Position numbers and translations under genes: made by a program. Shown piece after piece: positions 1-9,296 of a DNA stretch of 64,000 nt; positions within the stretch are counted from its first letter, which is position 1, and every line of letters starts with the position of its first letter. The stretch is from Emiliania huxleyi CCMP1516 (Eukaryota; Haptophyta; Isochrysidales; Noelaerhabdaceae), in assembly GCF_000372725.1 (NCBI RefSeq), contig NW_005201165.1:273072-337071 (forward strand), written 5' to 3'. The notes beneath the pieces were generated by a model. The model was not told where the DNA came from, did no database searches, and saw only the letters and a list, made by a program, of their open reading frames with translations.

Positions 1-326
1 CAGGGATTTTAAGGAGAGGGGTGTGATGCGCTAGCCGTCGCCCACCCTAGGGAGTCTGCCTCTTCCTATCTCTTTTCGCAGTCTCTCGCCGCTTCTCGCT
101 GCAACCTTCATGCCACCTCGCGGCGGTAAAGAAAAGAAAGAAAGAAAACAGACAACCCAAGGGAGGGATGGTGGGAGGACGGCACGCCGCCACCACACAG
201 GGATTTTAAGGAGAGGAGTGTGATGCGCTAGCCGTCGCCCACCCTAGGGAGTCTGCCTCTTCCTATCTCTTTTCGCAGTCTCTCGCCGATTCTCGCTGCA
301 ACCTTCATGCCACCTCGCGGCCGTCC
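1..326 (-). repeat. Dispersed element 3' tail, tandem dimer
   Basis: Two copies of the same roughly 125-bp segment lie at about 1-127 and 198-326, separated by an AAAG-type simple repeat and a CCC-rich stretch. Read on the minus strand, each copy encodes the last residues of the ORF that ends at 40927 (ending GGRPRVGDG there), followed by the same 3' flank and a (CTTT)n-like tail as at 40928-41027. This looks like truncated 3' ends of a repeated, possibly retrotransposed element. The window begins inside it, so its left boundary is unknown. Confidence 0.7.
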
Positions 327-436
327 CACTCTCGTCGTTCTCGCGGCGGTGGCCCCGCACATGCCGGCGGGTATTTCTTTTTTCTCACGGAGCTCGAAGC
401 CGAGCTACACAGCACGCGACCTCCCTACTCACAGAT

Positions 437-802
437 ATGGCGCTTCTCCTCTCCTCGCTGACGAGCGGCCTGACGATCGGAGCCGCGCCGCGCCCTCACG
501 TTGCGCGCGCCGGCATGCCGACCGCTGCGCTTGTCGCTGATGACGACAAGGTCCTCACCGGCGCCTGCAAATGGTTCAACTCGGAGAAGGGCTTCGGGTT
601 TGTCTCGGTGGAGGGCGAGGACCAGGATCTCTTTGTGCACCAGACCGAGATTTACGCGGACGGCTTCCGCTCGCTCGCCGAGGGTGAGCCGCTCGAGTTC
701 AAGTGCACCGAGGACCCGCGCACCGGCAAGCTGCGCGCGATGGGCGTGACCGGCCCCGGCGGCTCTGTCGTGCAGGGCGCCCCGCGCCGGGACGACTGGT
801 AG
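437..802 (+). CDS. Cold-shock domain protein
   Basis: This 121-residue ORF encodes one cold-shock domain, an OB-fold that binds single-stranded RNA or DNA. The domain begins near residue 40. The RNP1-like motif KGFGFVSV is at about residues 51-58 and the RNP2-like motif LFVHQTEI at about 64-71, both with the conserved aromatic residues. Residues 1-35 are rich in Ala, Leu and Arg and could be an organelle-targeting or signal sequence; this is inferred from composition only. No other domain follows, and the C-terminus is a short Gly/Arg tail. The ATG is preceded by a pyrimidine stretch and ACAG, so an upstream 5' UTR intron is possible. An RNA-chaperone role is what the family usually does; the specific targets cannot be seen. 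Confidence 0.85.
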   Translation: MALLLSSLTSGLTIGAAPRPHVARAGMPTAALVADDDKVLTGACKWFNSEKGFGFVSVEGEDQDLFVHQTEIYADGFRSLAEGEPLEFKCTEDPRTGKLRAMGVTGPGGSVVQGAPRRDDW

Positions 803-1504
803 GGTGGCGTCGAGTGGCAGGAGGTGGCCGCCTCGCGCCGCCCTGCACTGGCGGTCGCACCCGCTGGGTAGGACTCTTACTCTTACTCACTCCCCCTCTC
901 TCGCCCCTCTCTCTCGACCTCCCCCTCTCCCCCTCTCCTCTCTCGCCCCCTCCCTCTCGCACTACTACTCGCTCGCTATCCTAAATGGCTGGTGCCCTAT
1001 CCGCTGCCCCTGACGGGTTGGGTCTGGGCGTGTATGTGCGGTCGGGCTGGCGCGGGCCCGGTCTGGCGCGGCGGTGCATAGGGCTCATAGGGCCGCTGTG
1101 GGCGCTGGGCCCACAGGTGTGAGGAGAGCGTTGTAGGTGTACATGGCGAAGAGCCGGAGGGATCGCCCGTGTACACCGCCCGTCCCATATTCCTCTTTTA
1201 GCCGCGAACGCCCTCGCAGTCGCACGCGCCTCATATCATGCTCTCTCAAGCCACAAGCGTCCCAGCTCCCCACCAGCACCTCAGCGGAGCAGACGAGACC
1301 ACCAGCACCACTGGTCCACCACCACCAGACTACCACCACCACCCTATCCCTACCTGCCACACACCTCGTGGTCGTGCGCCCTGGCCCTGGGGGGGCGGGT
1401 GAACGGAACGGGCCCCGCGGCCGACCGCCCGACTGGTCGGACACAGTCACGTGATGCCGGACTGAAGCGTTGACACTGTGAAGAGGCAGAAAGCCCCAGA
1501 AATC
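803..1504. other. Intergenic, pyrimidine-rich tract
   Basis: No gene is supported here. About 878-965 on the plus strand is almost pure C and T (CTCTCTCGCCC-like). About 1255-1365 is CCACCAGCAC-rich. A mitochondrial-type presequence begins at 1505, so the right part probably contains the promoter and 5' UTR of the stomatin-like gene. Confidence 0.5.
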
Positions 1505-3330
1505 ATGCTGGCGCGGCCTCTGGGCAGGGCCGCATCGCGGAGGCTGCCCAATGCGGCCCTGCGCACGACGCAGAGGCACGTGAGCAACTATTTCGGGCGG
1601 ATGAGCACGCCATGGAACCCGGTGCGCTCATCGTCGCTGTCGGCTCAACAGAGTGTGCGGGTTGCTGACGGGCGACGCCCCTCCCGCCTCCGCAGGGCAT
1701 CGTCGTCGTGCCTCAGCAGATGGCCTGGGTGGTGGAGACATTCGGGCGGTACGACAAGGTGCTGGAGCCGGGCCTCCGCTTCCTGATCCCGCTGGTGCAG
1801 CGCGTGTCTTACGTCTTTTCGCTCAAGGAGGAGGCCATCTCTGTTCCGAGCCAGACCGCCATCACCCGCGACAACGTGAGCGTGTCCATCGACGGCGTGC
1901 TGTTCGTCAAGGTGACGGACGCCTACCGCGCCGCGTACGGCGTCGAGGACCCCCACTTTGCCGTGACCCAGCTCGCGCAGACGACGATGCGGTCCGAGAT
2001 TGGCAAGATCACCCTCGACCGGATGTTCGAGGAGAGGGAGGCGCGCGACGCCCCGCCTCCCCGCCCCACCTGGCGGTTGCACCGCCCCTCTTCCCCCGCG
2101 TCACACGCCTACCACGGCGACACCAGGTGCTCAACGTCAACATTGTGTCGTCGATCAACGCCGCAGCAGCCGACTGGGGCATCCAGTGCTTACGGTACGA
2201 GATCCGCGACATCACTCCGCCTCGCGCGATCCGCGCGGCGATGGAGATGCAGGCCGAGGCGGAGCGGCGCAAGCGCGCGCTCGTCCTCGACTCGGAGGGC
2301 GAGAAGGACGCCGAGGCTCGCAGAGGACACTTCCAGAGACACGTCCGAGACACGTCCGACACGCGCCCGTCTCATGCACATGTCTGAGAGAGTGGGCACA
2401 CAGCCTCTCTCTCGGCGAGTGGCTGGCCCGTATGCCCAGCCGAGAAGCCCACCGCTGCCGCGCGCGCTGCCGTCGCCGCCGCCGGCACCTCCTCCCTCTC
2501 CGCCTCTCCGACAGCCCGGCACCGCCTCTCGCCTCGCAGATCAACATCGCCACCGGTAAGAAGATGTCTCGCGTCCTCGCCTCGGAGGCCTCGATGCAGG
2601 CGAGCAGACACCTCCCCAGACACCCCCACGAGACTCCTCCCAGGGCATCCCACCAAACACAAGACTCCTCCCAGACACCTCCCAGACACCTCCCAGACAC
2701 CTCCCAGACACCTCCCAGATACCTCCCCACACACCTCCCCACACACCTCCCACACACCTCCCACACACCTCCCAGACACCTCCCAGACACCTCCCACACA
2801 CCTCCCACACACCTCCCACACACCTCCCCAGACACCTCCCCAGACACCCCAGAGCCTCCGCCCGCCCCTCTCGGCAGGAGCGAATCAACCTCGGCAAGGG
2901 CGACGCGGCGGCGGTGGAGGCGCACGCGCAGGCGACTGCCGAGGCGACGCGGCTGGTGGCTGGCGCCTTGGGTGCGCGCGACGGGCACGCGGCCACCTCG
3001 CTGCGGCTCGCGGAGCAGTACGTGAACGCCTTCAAGGGCATCGCTCAGGCGGGGAGCACGGTCGTGGTGCCCGCCAACGCAGCGGACGTCGGCTCGATGG
3101 TGGCGCAGGCCATGTCGATCTACAAGCACACCCTCCACTCCAACCCCGCCGCCGCCGCAGCGCCTGGCCCGGCCGAGCGCGCCGAGGCAACCGGCAGCAC
3201 GGCGCTCGAGGCGGCGGGCGGCGAGCTGGCGGCGGCGGTGGCGGCAGACGCGGCGGATGCGCCGGAGGATGCGGGCGCGGCGCCTCTAGCCGACGGCGGC
3301 GAGACGCGCGGCGATGGCACTCCGAGGTGA
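1505..3330 (+). CDS. Mitochondrial stomatin-like protein 2 (SPFH/prohibitin family)
   Basis: The proposed mRNA joins 1505-1621, 1696-2040, 2127-2315, 2540-2599 and 2878-3330, giving 387 residues. The family scaffolds cardiolipin-rich inner-membrane domains in mitochondria. Residues 1-39 form an Arg/Ala/Ser-rich presequence. The SPFH domain follows, with PQQMAWVVETFGRY, SLKEEAISVP, YGVEDPHFAVTQLAQTTMRS and WGIQCLRYEIRDI, all close to StomL2. The coiled-coil and tail keep AEQYVNAFKGIA and MVAQAMSIYKH, which are also typical of StomL2. Intron 1 is GT-AG; introns 2, 3 and 4 have GC donors after GAG, GAG and CAG. All four junctions are phase 0. The tail after about residue 330 is Ala/Asp/Glu-rich and not conserved. 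The identification is strong; the splice sites are inferred from protein continuity. Confidence 0.9.
2600..2877 (+). repeat. 11-bp minisatellite inside stomatin intron 4
   Basis: Most of this 278-nt GC-AG intron consists of tandem variants of CAGACACCTCC and CACACACCTCC, an 11-bp period, clearest from about 2660 to 2850. Intron 3 (2316-2539) starts with a shorter run of a related 11-bp unit, GAGACACGTCC. Confidence 0.85.
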
Positions 3331-3924
3331 CGTGTGCCGGCGTGCACGTGGGGGGGCGACACGGCTGTCGGCCTGTCCCATGCGTCGCGTTCGCTTGAGC
3401 CGGGGGGGTTGAGCAAGCGGCACACGAAGGCGGGGGGAAAGGGGAAGACTGCATTCACGCGCATGTGGTGGTGAGGGAGGGAGCGTCGGTGTTGGCGCGA
3501 GGTGTGAACATTGCTAACCTATTGTGTCTCGTCGGCGTGTCTCGCGTGGGGCGCGATAAAGCTAACAAAAATTTCTATTAATTATTAATAACACACCGAG
3601 TATCAAAATGCGCGGCGGACGGGGGAGGGGGGACAACACATAAAATCAGCAATCTCACACAATTTGTGTCGTCAAAGCAAGGCCAAAAAACACAATCATA
3701 CGTCATCGTTTTCATGATCATATTAGATCTGACAAAAAAGGCAGCGCACGTGTGTGCTTTGGCCTTCTTGCGCCTCATTTCGCTCGAGAATGGAGAAACG
3801 AGAAACTCGTCTCCCGCAGTCCGCACCAGCCACCACACACGCACGAGACCGACACTGGAAGCGGAACCGGAGAGAGCGTGTGGCAGGTGTGCGTTTCGCG
3901 CCTTTCCAAGCAGGGGCGGGAGGG
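3331..3924. other. Intergenic between convergent genes
   Basis: This is the shared 3' region of the stomatin-like gene (plus) and the kinesin (minus). A GC-poor patch with ATTAATTATTAATAACA lies at about 3575-3592 and may hold 3'-end signals. No coding pattern is seen. Confidence 0.5.
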
Positions 3925-6096
3925 TTAGTCCAGCGACAAGGTCGACCCCGCCACACACTTGGTCTCATACTTGTCTAGCGCGGCCGCGAGGAGCCGGGTC
4001 TGCTCTATCCGCCGCTCCAGGAGGTTGCGTAGTCCTCTGGTGTACGCCTCCATGTCGCCGTCGCGTTGAGCCGCCTCGAGGAGCGTCGTCTCCGTCGTCA
4101 GCGCATCGGAGCTGCGGCGCACTGCCAAATCGGCAGCCTCGAGGAGCGCCTCCTCGGCGTCGAGGAGCACCTTGGCAGCCTTGTGGGCCTGCAGCTGCTC
4201 CGCAGAGTGGCGAGGCCTCTCGGAGGGCACAACCCCCTCTGAGCCACGCCACGCCCCGGTCTCGGCACCGCAATCTTGCTGCGGCCGTCGCGGGGCTGTT
4301 TGCGGGGAAACGCGAGGCTTCGGAGGCAACCGCGCGGACGGCGGCGGAGGGTGCTGTTGAGGGTGCTGCTGCTGGGTTGGATCAGACGGAGACAGCGTCG
4401 CTCCGACGGGTTGTGGCGGCGGCGGCTGCAACGGTGGTGGTGACGGCTGCTGATCGAGCTGTTGCTGTTGCTGCGGCGGCGGCGGCGGCGGCGGTGGCCC
4501 CTGAGAATCGAGCTCTTGCGTCTGAGCTGGGGGCGGCGGCGGCGGCGGCCGCGGCCGGTGAGAGCGCCGCCGAGGTGGCTGCGGCTGCGGCTGTGGCGGC
4601 TGGGCCTCCTGCCGATCCATCGCCTGCCAGTCCTTTACACGCTCGGCGTAGCGAAGGGTGTTGAGGGAGTGCTCGCAGCACACGGAACAGGGCGAGATGG
4701 TGGCGATCATGACGGTGCGAGAGTTCTCGCCGACGAAGGAATCTTTGAGCAGCTGCGTGAGCTTCGAGCCCCGAAAGGGAACGTGCGACGACTGCGAGCC
4801 GAGGGCACGGATGCACTCCTTGAGGCAGAGCAGCGACTTGTTGATCTCTGCGCCGTCTAGTCGGTTCTGACGGTCGTCTGACTGCGCCTTGGCGGCCCAT
4901 TCGGAGCCGGCAAGGTCGACGAGCGAGAGCTTGCAGCGGACGCTCTCCGAGGCAGGCTCTACCACCTCGATCTGCAGCACCGCGTGCGATCGCGAGGAGT
5001 GCGTGTTTTGGGCTGTCGCGCGAGTGGTGCGGTCCGAGGTCGAGAGCAGCAGCAGCAGTTCCTCAGCCGACGCGAGGGTCGACTGGTGCAGCCCCACGAC
5101 GTGCTGCGCGCCGTGCTCATCCTCCATCACCTGCACGCTCCTCTTTTTGTTGAGCAGGTCAAAGCACTTCCCTCGATAGATCTCGAAGAAGCCCGCCCGC
5201 ACGGTCAAGCCGCCGCCCGCCCCTCTCACATTCCTGAAGAGGTCGTCGGCAACGAGGGAGTAGATGCCGGCGCTGTTGTCGCCCTCGCCGCTGCCGAGGC
5301 CCTCCATCGTCATCGTCTTGCCTGATCCTGTCTGGCCGTACGCGAAGCAGGTGCCGTGACCGCGGCTGGCGAAGAGATGCTCGACCATGGGCCGGACGGC
5401 GCTGTCGAACACCTGCTGGTTGGTTGCACTCTCGCCGTACACGCCGTCGAATTTGTACGTGTGGTTCTCCATGGCGCGCGAGAGGTCGACGGTCACCTTG
5501 GGCTCATGCGCCACGAGCGAGGCTCGAGCCGTCTCCTCCTCGCCGCAGGTCGACACGACGTCGAAGCCCCCCCGGCGCAGCTCCTCATCGAGAAGCGGCC
5601 GCTTGCGCACAAAGACAGACAGGCTCGCCCTCGATGCGGTGTCGCGCACAGAGACGGACACGGAGGGTGGAGCACCGGCCCGGTAGCGCGCGATCATCGC
5701 CTGGAACACGCCCTCGTCGCCGGCGAGGCCGCGCTGCTCCGCCCACCGCTTGTCTTCAGGCTTTGCCTTCACGACTTTGATTGTCGCCGGAGAGGACTCT
5801 AAGTCGCGCCGGGGCATGGGGCGCGGTGCCGGCGGCGGATTCCGTGGCTCGGGAGCCCACGCCTGGGTACGGTGGGCGCGAACCTGAATGCCGGCCTCCT
5901 CCACGGTGCCGGACTCACGCCGGAAGCGGCAGGCTGGCACACCCTCCTCGCGCAGTCCGTCCTTGACGTAGACCAGGGAGTAGGTCCCGTCCTCGCGCAC
6001 GTTCTCGATTTTGGCCTCATGAAAATAGCCCAGCCCGCCAAAGTCGGCTAGCACGTGCTGCCCGACGCGGTAAATAGGCAGGGTCGCGGGGTCCAT
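3925..6096 (-). CDS. Kinesin-13 family motor with N-terminal Tudor-like module
   Basis: This intronless 723-residue ORF encodes an internal-motor kinesin of the kinesin-13 (MCAK) type, which depolymerises microtubule ends. The Walker A loop GQTGSGKT is at about 254-261. HSSRSHA (switch I), LVDLAGSE (switch II), RGSKLTQLLKDSFVGENS and LNTLRYAERVKDW follow in order. The spacing and the GTCFAYGQTGSGKT and FDLLNKK contexts favour kinesin-13 over other families. Residues 8-58 (YRVGQHVLADF to ACRFRR) resemble a Tudor/SH3-like small barrel, unusual at the N-terminus of this family. After the motor comes a Pro/Gln-rich low-complexity linker (about 490-610), then a predicted helical tail. The ATG at 6096 is the first in frame and gives the complete Tudor-like module. 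Confidence 0.92.
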   Translation of the reverse strand: MDPATLPIYRVGQHVLADFGGLGYFHEAKIENVREDGTYSLVYVKDGLREEGVPACRFRRESGTVEEAGIQVRAHRTQAWAPEPRNPPPAPRPMPRRDLESSPATIKVVKAKPEDKRWAEQRGLAGDEGVFQAMIARYRAGAPPSVSVSVRDTASRASLSVFVRKRPLLDEELRRGGFDVVSTCGEEETARASLVAHEPKVTVDLSRAMENHTYKFDGVYGESATNQQVFDSAVRPMVEHLFASRGHGTCFAYGQTGSGKTMTMEGLGSGEGDNSAGIYSLVADDLFRNVRGAGGGLTVRAGFFEIYRGKCFDLLNKKRSVQVMEDEHGAQHVVGLHQSTLASAEELLLLLSTSDRTTRATAQNTHSSRSHAVLQIEVVEPASESVRCKLSLVDLAGSEWAAKAQSDDRQNRLDGAEINKSLLCLKECIRALGSQSSHVPFRGSKLTQLLKDSFVGENSRTVMIATISPCSVCCEHSLNTLRYAERVKDWQAMDRQEAQPPQPQPQPPRRRSHRPRPPPPPPPAQTQELDSQGPPPPPPPPQQQQQLDQQPSPPPLQPPPPQPVGATLSPSDPTQQQHPQQHPPPPSARLPPKPRVSPQTAPRRPQQDCGAETGAWRGSEGVVPSERPRHSAEQLQAHKAAKVLLDAEEALLEAADLAVRRSSDALTTETTLLEAAQRDGDMEAYTRGLRNLLERRIEQTRLLAAALDKYETKCVAGSTLSLD

Positions 6097-6410
6097 AAGT
6101 GCTGCGGGTGAGCTCTCCCTTCAGCACGCCACAAGCACGCAGGACAGCAGTGATAGGGCTGCAAACGCGGACTCAGGGGAGCACGGCGCTGGCGTGGGCG
6201 AGCAACTAGCTCTCCCGCGCGTTCCGGCCCGCGGGCCGTTGCCCAGAGTCGTTTCGGAGAGTTTTTTCATACGAGTAGCCGCTGCTGACGGGGTTTGCAA
6301 TGAGGAGAGCCAAAGGGGGGGTTTCGGGAAAAAATTAGCCCGTTCTCGATGTCCCGGCGGGGCGGCGGGCGCTTGCCTCGCTCGCTCCGCTCCGCGATCC
6401 CTCTCTCTTG
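6097..6410. other. Divergent intergenic region (kinesin / surface protein)
   Basis: These 314 bases separate two divergent genes and presumably hold both promoters. No TATA-like box, repeat or coding signal stands out. A short purine-rich run occurs near 6310. Confidence 0.4.
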
Positions 6411-8522
6411 ATGGACCCTCCGGCGTCCTCGCTTCTCCCGCCCGCGCTGCCATTGACGGGCGCGCAGGCAAACTGCGGACCAGAGGCCGACTCCTTCTTC
6501 GGCGCCCTCAAAGCCGTCGATGGCAGCTGGCTCACTCACGCGCAGTGCTGGAGTGGGTCCAATAACTGGATCTCAGTCCGGACCGAGGCGGACGCAGGAG
6601 GCGGAGTTATTGGGTCGGTGCAAATCTACGCCTCTGGCGAGCATGATCGGTTGGGCCCGTTCGAGGTCTGGGTCGGCGCATCTTTTGGCGACACTGCGCC
6701 CGGATCAGCCGAGAGGTGCACCGCCAACGGTAGCCAAACCATCAGTCAGGAGCCGACGAGTGGTATGCCAGTGCTGCTCGCCTGCGGCGGAAGCCGCGGT
6801 GCGTCGTACGTGACGTTGCGTCAAGTAGGCAGCAGCAGGGGGATGGTCGTTCACGAGATTGTGGCCTACGCGAACCAAACTTTGCCGCAGATTCCCGACG
6901 TAGCTGGCCGCGACATCATCCAGGGCATCAACGCACGATACTCGAGGGGCAAGCCGAGCCGCACAATCGAGAATGCAGGGGTCCTCGTACACATCTTCGA
7001 CGACACGGAGGATTGGAGGAATGGTCGGCCGTGGGATCTGTGCGTGCGAGGCTGTGACCCAGTGATCGACCATTTCTCGGCGTCCGTCATCAACGCAAAG
7101 CGGCCTGCCGTATACGCCGGCCCGCGAGGTGGCGGCCTTGTTCTCTCGGCCGACGCCGACTTCCTCTGCATCTATGACCACGACTACGGCACGGGCAGTC
7201 GTGCCAACGGCGGCTGTGCCGACACCCCAGGCGCCCGTCCACAGAGTCAACTGCTCGAGGCGCTGCGGGACTGGGACGCGCCCGGCGCATACTGGTGAGG
7301 GCCATCGCCCCTATTCACGGGGATCAGCGGCGGCAAAGCCACATCTCACCTCCGGTGCGGTGCTCTGCGTCCCTTTAGGTACAATGAGCTGATCGTGGGC
7401 GGCCTCTCGTGGCAGGCAAGCCTACCGCGGGCCATCGAGGCGTTCCTCATCACGCACGGCGACGGGCGCGCTGTCCGCGAGCAGCACGCCAACTTTCTGC
7501 GCGCCTTCAAGGTGTGCTCCTGGCAGGTTCCACTCCTCAGGTACACCCCAGGCAAGTCGCCAGCGTTTTCCGAGGTCGAGTCTTCTGGCGTCGGCTGCAC
7601 GCCAAAGGCTGCAACCTCGGTCGCTGCAACCTCCGTCGCAGGTAGAGTGTCCACCCAAGGCTGGTGCTCGAGTCTGACGCCTGGCGGCTGCGAGCACTCG
7701 TTCATGTGGTCCGCGTTTGGAGAGCCCCTGCCGTGCAAACTGGTGGGAGGGAGGTGCCGGGCGTCCGCAGGTACACAGCTGGTGCGCCCAAAGCCACCGC
7801 CTGTGCTCCCGCGTGCAAGCCCGCCCCTGCCATCGCCATCGCGGAAGCCGCCGCCGCCGCCACCGCCGCCCCCTCATCCTCGCGCCAAGCCTCCGCCGCC
7901 ACCGTTGCTGATGCCGCCGCCGGCTCCACCGCCGCCGCCGCCTCCCTGGCCACCGGCCCGCTCCGCCGCGGAACTGCAGTGCTACGTCCGTCGTTACCCA
8001 GACCTCTTGTCTGGCTACTGCAAGGGCGACTTGGCGCTTTGCAATTGGCCACGGCTCCAGCGACACTACGACACGGCCGGTCGCAGAGAGGGCCGCCTCA
8101 TCGCATGCCAGGCGCAGGCGCCACCTGTCGCCGCGACAGCCGTGGCGACTCCCCCGCCGCCACAGCGGTGGCGCCCGCAGGGGCTGACGCACCCTCCTGA
8201 CCCGCCGGCGTTGGTGGCGGTCAGTCCCTCTGCTTCATGGGTCGGCTCCGCAGCCGTTCTGGCCTTGATGAGCGTGGTTTGCTGCGCCATCGCCCTACGC
8301 TGCTCCTTTGGCGGGCCGCGAGGCTTCACGAGTGCAACCGACGCCTATGACAGCAGCAGTGGCGGTAGCAGCGAGGACGAGGAGGAGCCGCTATCCGAGG
8401 GAGAGGAGGGCGAGGCGCGGGCGACGGGCTCCGCTCGCACGGCGGCCGTCCAGGCGGCAGGGCGTGGCGGGCGTGTGGCGCCTGCCCACGACGCCAAACT
8501 CCGGCGTGTGGTCGACGACTAG
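6411..8522 (+). CDS. Putative type I surface protein with galactose-binding-like domain
   Basis: Two exons, 6411-7294 and 7379-8522, joined by an 84-nt GT-AG intron (phase 2), give 675 residues. Residues about 25-165 look like a discoidin/F5-8C-type beta-sandwich: a hydrophobic Trp-rich strand pattern with GSVQIYASGEHDRLGPFEVWVG and an ending VVHEIVAYANQ. A second, Cys-containing region (about 165-430) is unrecognised. Next is a Pro-rich stretch, then a compact Cys module with YVRRYPDLL, HYDTAGRREGR and spaced cysteines. One hydrophobic segment, SAAVLALMSVVCCAIALRC, is followed by an acidic, Ser-rich cytoplasmic-like tail. No clear N-terminal signal peptide is visible after the chosen ATG, so an upstream signal exon may be missing. 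Carbohydrate or adhesion binding is inferred from the fold only. Confidence 0.6.
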
Positions 8523-8640
8523 AGGGTCGTGACTAAGTCCTCCCCGTTTGACAGCGAGTCTTTTTTCTTTTTCTACACCCCTGGTCTCGCTCGCCTGTCC
8601 TCAGCTCCTGCAACAACCTCGAAAAAGCATGGTGCATGCG

Positions 8641-8925
8641 AAAGAGAAACGGGTCATCCACAGCCTGTGTTAGTTCCAGTGCGCCAGTCCCGGGCCTAAG
8701 AAGAAAGAAAGCGTCGAGCCAGTGCTCATGAGGTGTGAATCACAGACCAGCGCATAGCGCCATAGGACGTATTTTCTTCTCATACACGACACTGGGAGTC
8801 GCTTAGGCGGCTCCCGTGGTGTACCTGTGTTAGTGCCAGTGCGCGCCAGTCCCGTGCCCAGTGTCGTGCGAGGGAGTTGCGTTGTAAAATTCTTCTCATA
8901 ACAAGGCTGAAGAAAGAATCGCTGT
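8641..8925 (+). repeat. Family B dispersed repeat (two partial copies)
   Basis: Two partial copies of a repeat with core GTGTTAGTGCCAGTGCG, CCAGTCCCGTGCCCAGTG and TCGTGCGAGGGAGTT lie here: a short one at about 8668-8700 and a long one at about 8818-8910. The same module is upstream of genes at 21.7, 42.87 and 46.65 kb. No gene follows within 2.9 kb at this copy. Confidence 0.75.
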
Positions 8926-8939
8926 GGCGCTGTGAGAAT

Positions 8940-9296
8940 ACTGACAATAAGGTTCACAGCTGAAATGTGGAATATAAGCCAATATATCGCAATATACGGT
9001 CCGGATATATTGGAGAATATTGGGATATATTGGCTTATATTGCGATATATTCGCCCTGTTGATACGTCTCCAGTATATTCCAATATATTCCAGATATGCC
9101 GGAGCTAATCCCGGGGCGAAACAAGAGTATATTGGAGTATATTGGAGTATATTGCGATATATTGTACGCCTGGGCTATACGCAGCGATCCAGCAATGTAT
9201 CCCAATATACTCCAATCTATCCCGGTATTCAGCAGTATTCAGCAGTATTCAGCAGTATTCAGCAGTATTCAGCAGTATTCAGCAGTATTCGCTCGG
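8940..9296. repeat. AT-rich palindromic repeat module with CAGTATTCAG tandem
   Basis: From 8965 to about 9215 the sequence is a mosaic of short AT-rich inverted units (TATTGGCTTATATTGCG and its complement; TATATTGGAG and TATTCCAATATA). It ends in about six copies of the 10-mer CAGTATTCAG at 9229-9292. The contrast with the GC-rich surroundings is sharp. A related module occurs at 11436-11755. Confidence 0.8.

Noticed and set aside
1165..1195. CGTGTACACCGCCCGTCCC resembles the universal TTGTACACACCGCCCGTC site of small-subunit rRNA
   Set aside because: Only about 15 bases match, and the surrounding sequence has no helix 44/45 or other rRNA character; it looks coincidental.
2212..3138. Minus-strand ORF with VSGRCLGGVWE repeats resembling a repeat protein
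   Set aside because: It translates the stomatin intron 4 minisatellite in antisense; the sense strand has the conserved gene.
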